64,000 nt of DNA from Arenibacter latericius DSM 15913. Lineage in GTDB: Bacteria; Bacteroidota; Bacteroidia; Flavobacteriales; Flavobacteriaceae. Under the pieces are notes generated by a model, which worked only from the letters and a program-made list of their open reading frames with translations, had not been told where the DNA came from and ran no database searches. Position numbers and translations under genes: made by a program. Positions 63,608 through 64,000 of this stretch are shown one piece after another. Within the stretch, counting starts at the first letter, position 1; each line of letters starts with the position of its first letter. Where the stretch lies: positions 1 through 64,000 of the forward strand of contig NZ_AUKX01000023.1 in NCBI RefSeq assembly GCF_000424985.1. The letters run 5' to 3'.

Positions 63608-64000
63608 ATGGCAGCAGAAGAAAGATTTATAAATGCGATTGAGCAGTTTGATGCTGCCAATAAGGAAGATCCCAATACTGAAGAATGGCAGGGTAAAAAC
63701 TATCCTAAGGAACTGCTTTATGCCATTAGGATGACGGAGAAACTGAATGAATTTGCACCAACCGCCTCCGAAGCCCTTCAATTAGCAGCCCGTTGCCAAC
63801 ATATCCAACGATGGAAGATTCCAAGGGACACCTACGAAAAAGGTAGAAAAGGCTATTTAAGATGGCGACAAGATCTCCAGAAATTCCATGTAGAGAAAGC
63901 CTCTGCCATATTAAAAGAGGTTGGGTACGAGCAGGAAGTAATAGACCAAGTAGCCTTCCTATTACAGAAAAAACAATTGCATAAAAATGAGGAAACCCAA
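63608..64000 (+). CDS. DUF4202 domain protein, N-terminal part (runs off right edge)
   Basis: An open frame from the ATG at 63608 continues to the last base (131 codons visible). It begins MAAEERFINAIEQFDAANKE and contains ALQLAARCQHIQRWKIPRDT and YLRWRQDL, the HD-like conserved part of the DUF4202 family (His-containing). Function unknown. The stop lies outside the window. Confidence 0.85.
   Translation, partial: MAAEERFINAIEQFDAANKEDPNTEEWQGKNYPKELLYAIRMTEKLNEFAPTASEALQLAARCQHIQRWKIPRDTYEKGRKGYLRWRQDLQKFHVEKASAILKEVGYEQEVIDQVAFLLQKKQLHKNEETQ

Overview
The window is about 64 kb of a Bacteroidota chromosome, most likely a marine, Flavobacteriaceae-like bacterium. The support is a SusC/SusD pair with an ECF sigma factor and FecR anti-sigma factor, TANNTTTG-type promoter elements, a fused NagB/PIG-L protein, a lipoprotein NosZ of the clade II type, low GC content and many small lipoproteins. 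The species call is inference.

Layout. 0-0.8 kb: 5' end of an IS110-family transposase running off the left edge, then two copies of a ~100-bp palindrome-bearing repeat. 0.8-15.3 kb: housekeeping genes (RidA, GlcNAc-kinase-like ATPase, gap-pfkA, TamB, TsaD, RsmE, DUF4159, AI-2E-family permease, THUMP-like methyltransferase, VanX-like dipeptidase, small membrane proteins). 16.1-28 kb: a GMC oxidoreductase with its gluconate-dehydrogenase subunit-3-like partner, then SusD, SusC, FecR and sigma, all on the minus strand, then a thioredoxin-domain YyaL-like lipoprotein. 28.4-33.6 kb: KDG kinase, KDPG aldolase and mannonate dehydratase (hexuronate/Entner-Doudoroff branch) and NagB-PIG-L.

33.7-55.9 kb is the distinctive part, a copper / NO / N2O island. 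It has a copper-acquisition set (Met-rich lipoprotein, OprC/NosA-like TonB receptor, small Cys protein). An Rrf2 regulator with a three-Cys cluster motif follows. Next are a divergent cbb3-like oxidase (CcoN-like, plus CcoO fused to a second cytochrome c domain) and a tightly overlapping gene string: two CDxCKE proteins, an Ig-like/TM protein, a group III truncated globin, a 4-TM protein, a tryptophan-2,3-dioxygenase homologue and a cupin. Then come the RIC/ScdA repair protein, DUF488, hemerythrin, a [2Fe-2S] ferredoxin, a second truncated globin and an HCO/NnrS-like membrane protein. On the opposite strand lies a clade II nos operon (cytochrome c, FAS1, nosZ, membrane protein, nosL, nosD, nosF, nosY). 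No nitrite reductase and no canonical NorB is present in the window, so this looks like an N2O-respiring and NO-coping module rather than a full denitrification cluster. A shared palindrome (GGAC/T-N6-GTCC, often followed by TAATT) occurs over the rrf2 promoter and upstream of the nos operon, which suggests one regulon.

56.3-60.8 kb: acyl-CoA carboxylase operon (biotin carrier, biotin carboxylase, carboxyltransferase) with a TesB thioesterase. 61-64 kb: dinB, tandem and dispersed repeats, a HigBA-type toxin-antitoxin pair bracketed by 66-bp direct repeats, and the start of a DUF4202 gene at the right edge. No rRNA, tRNA or CRISPR array was recognised.
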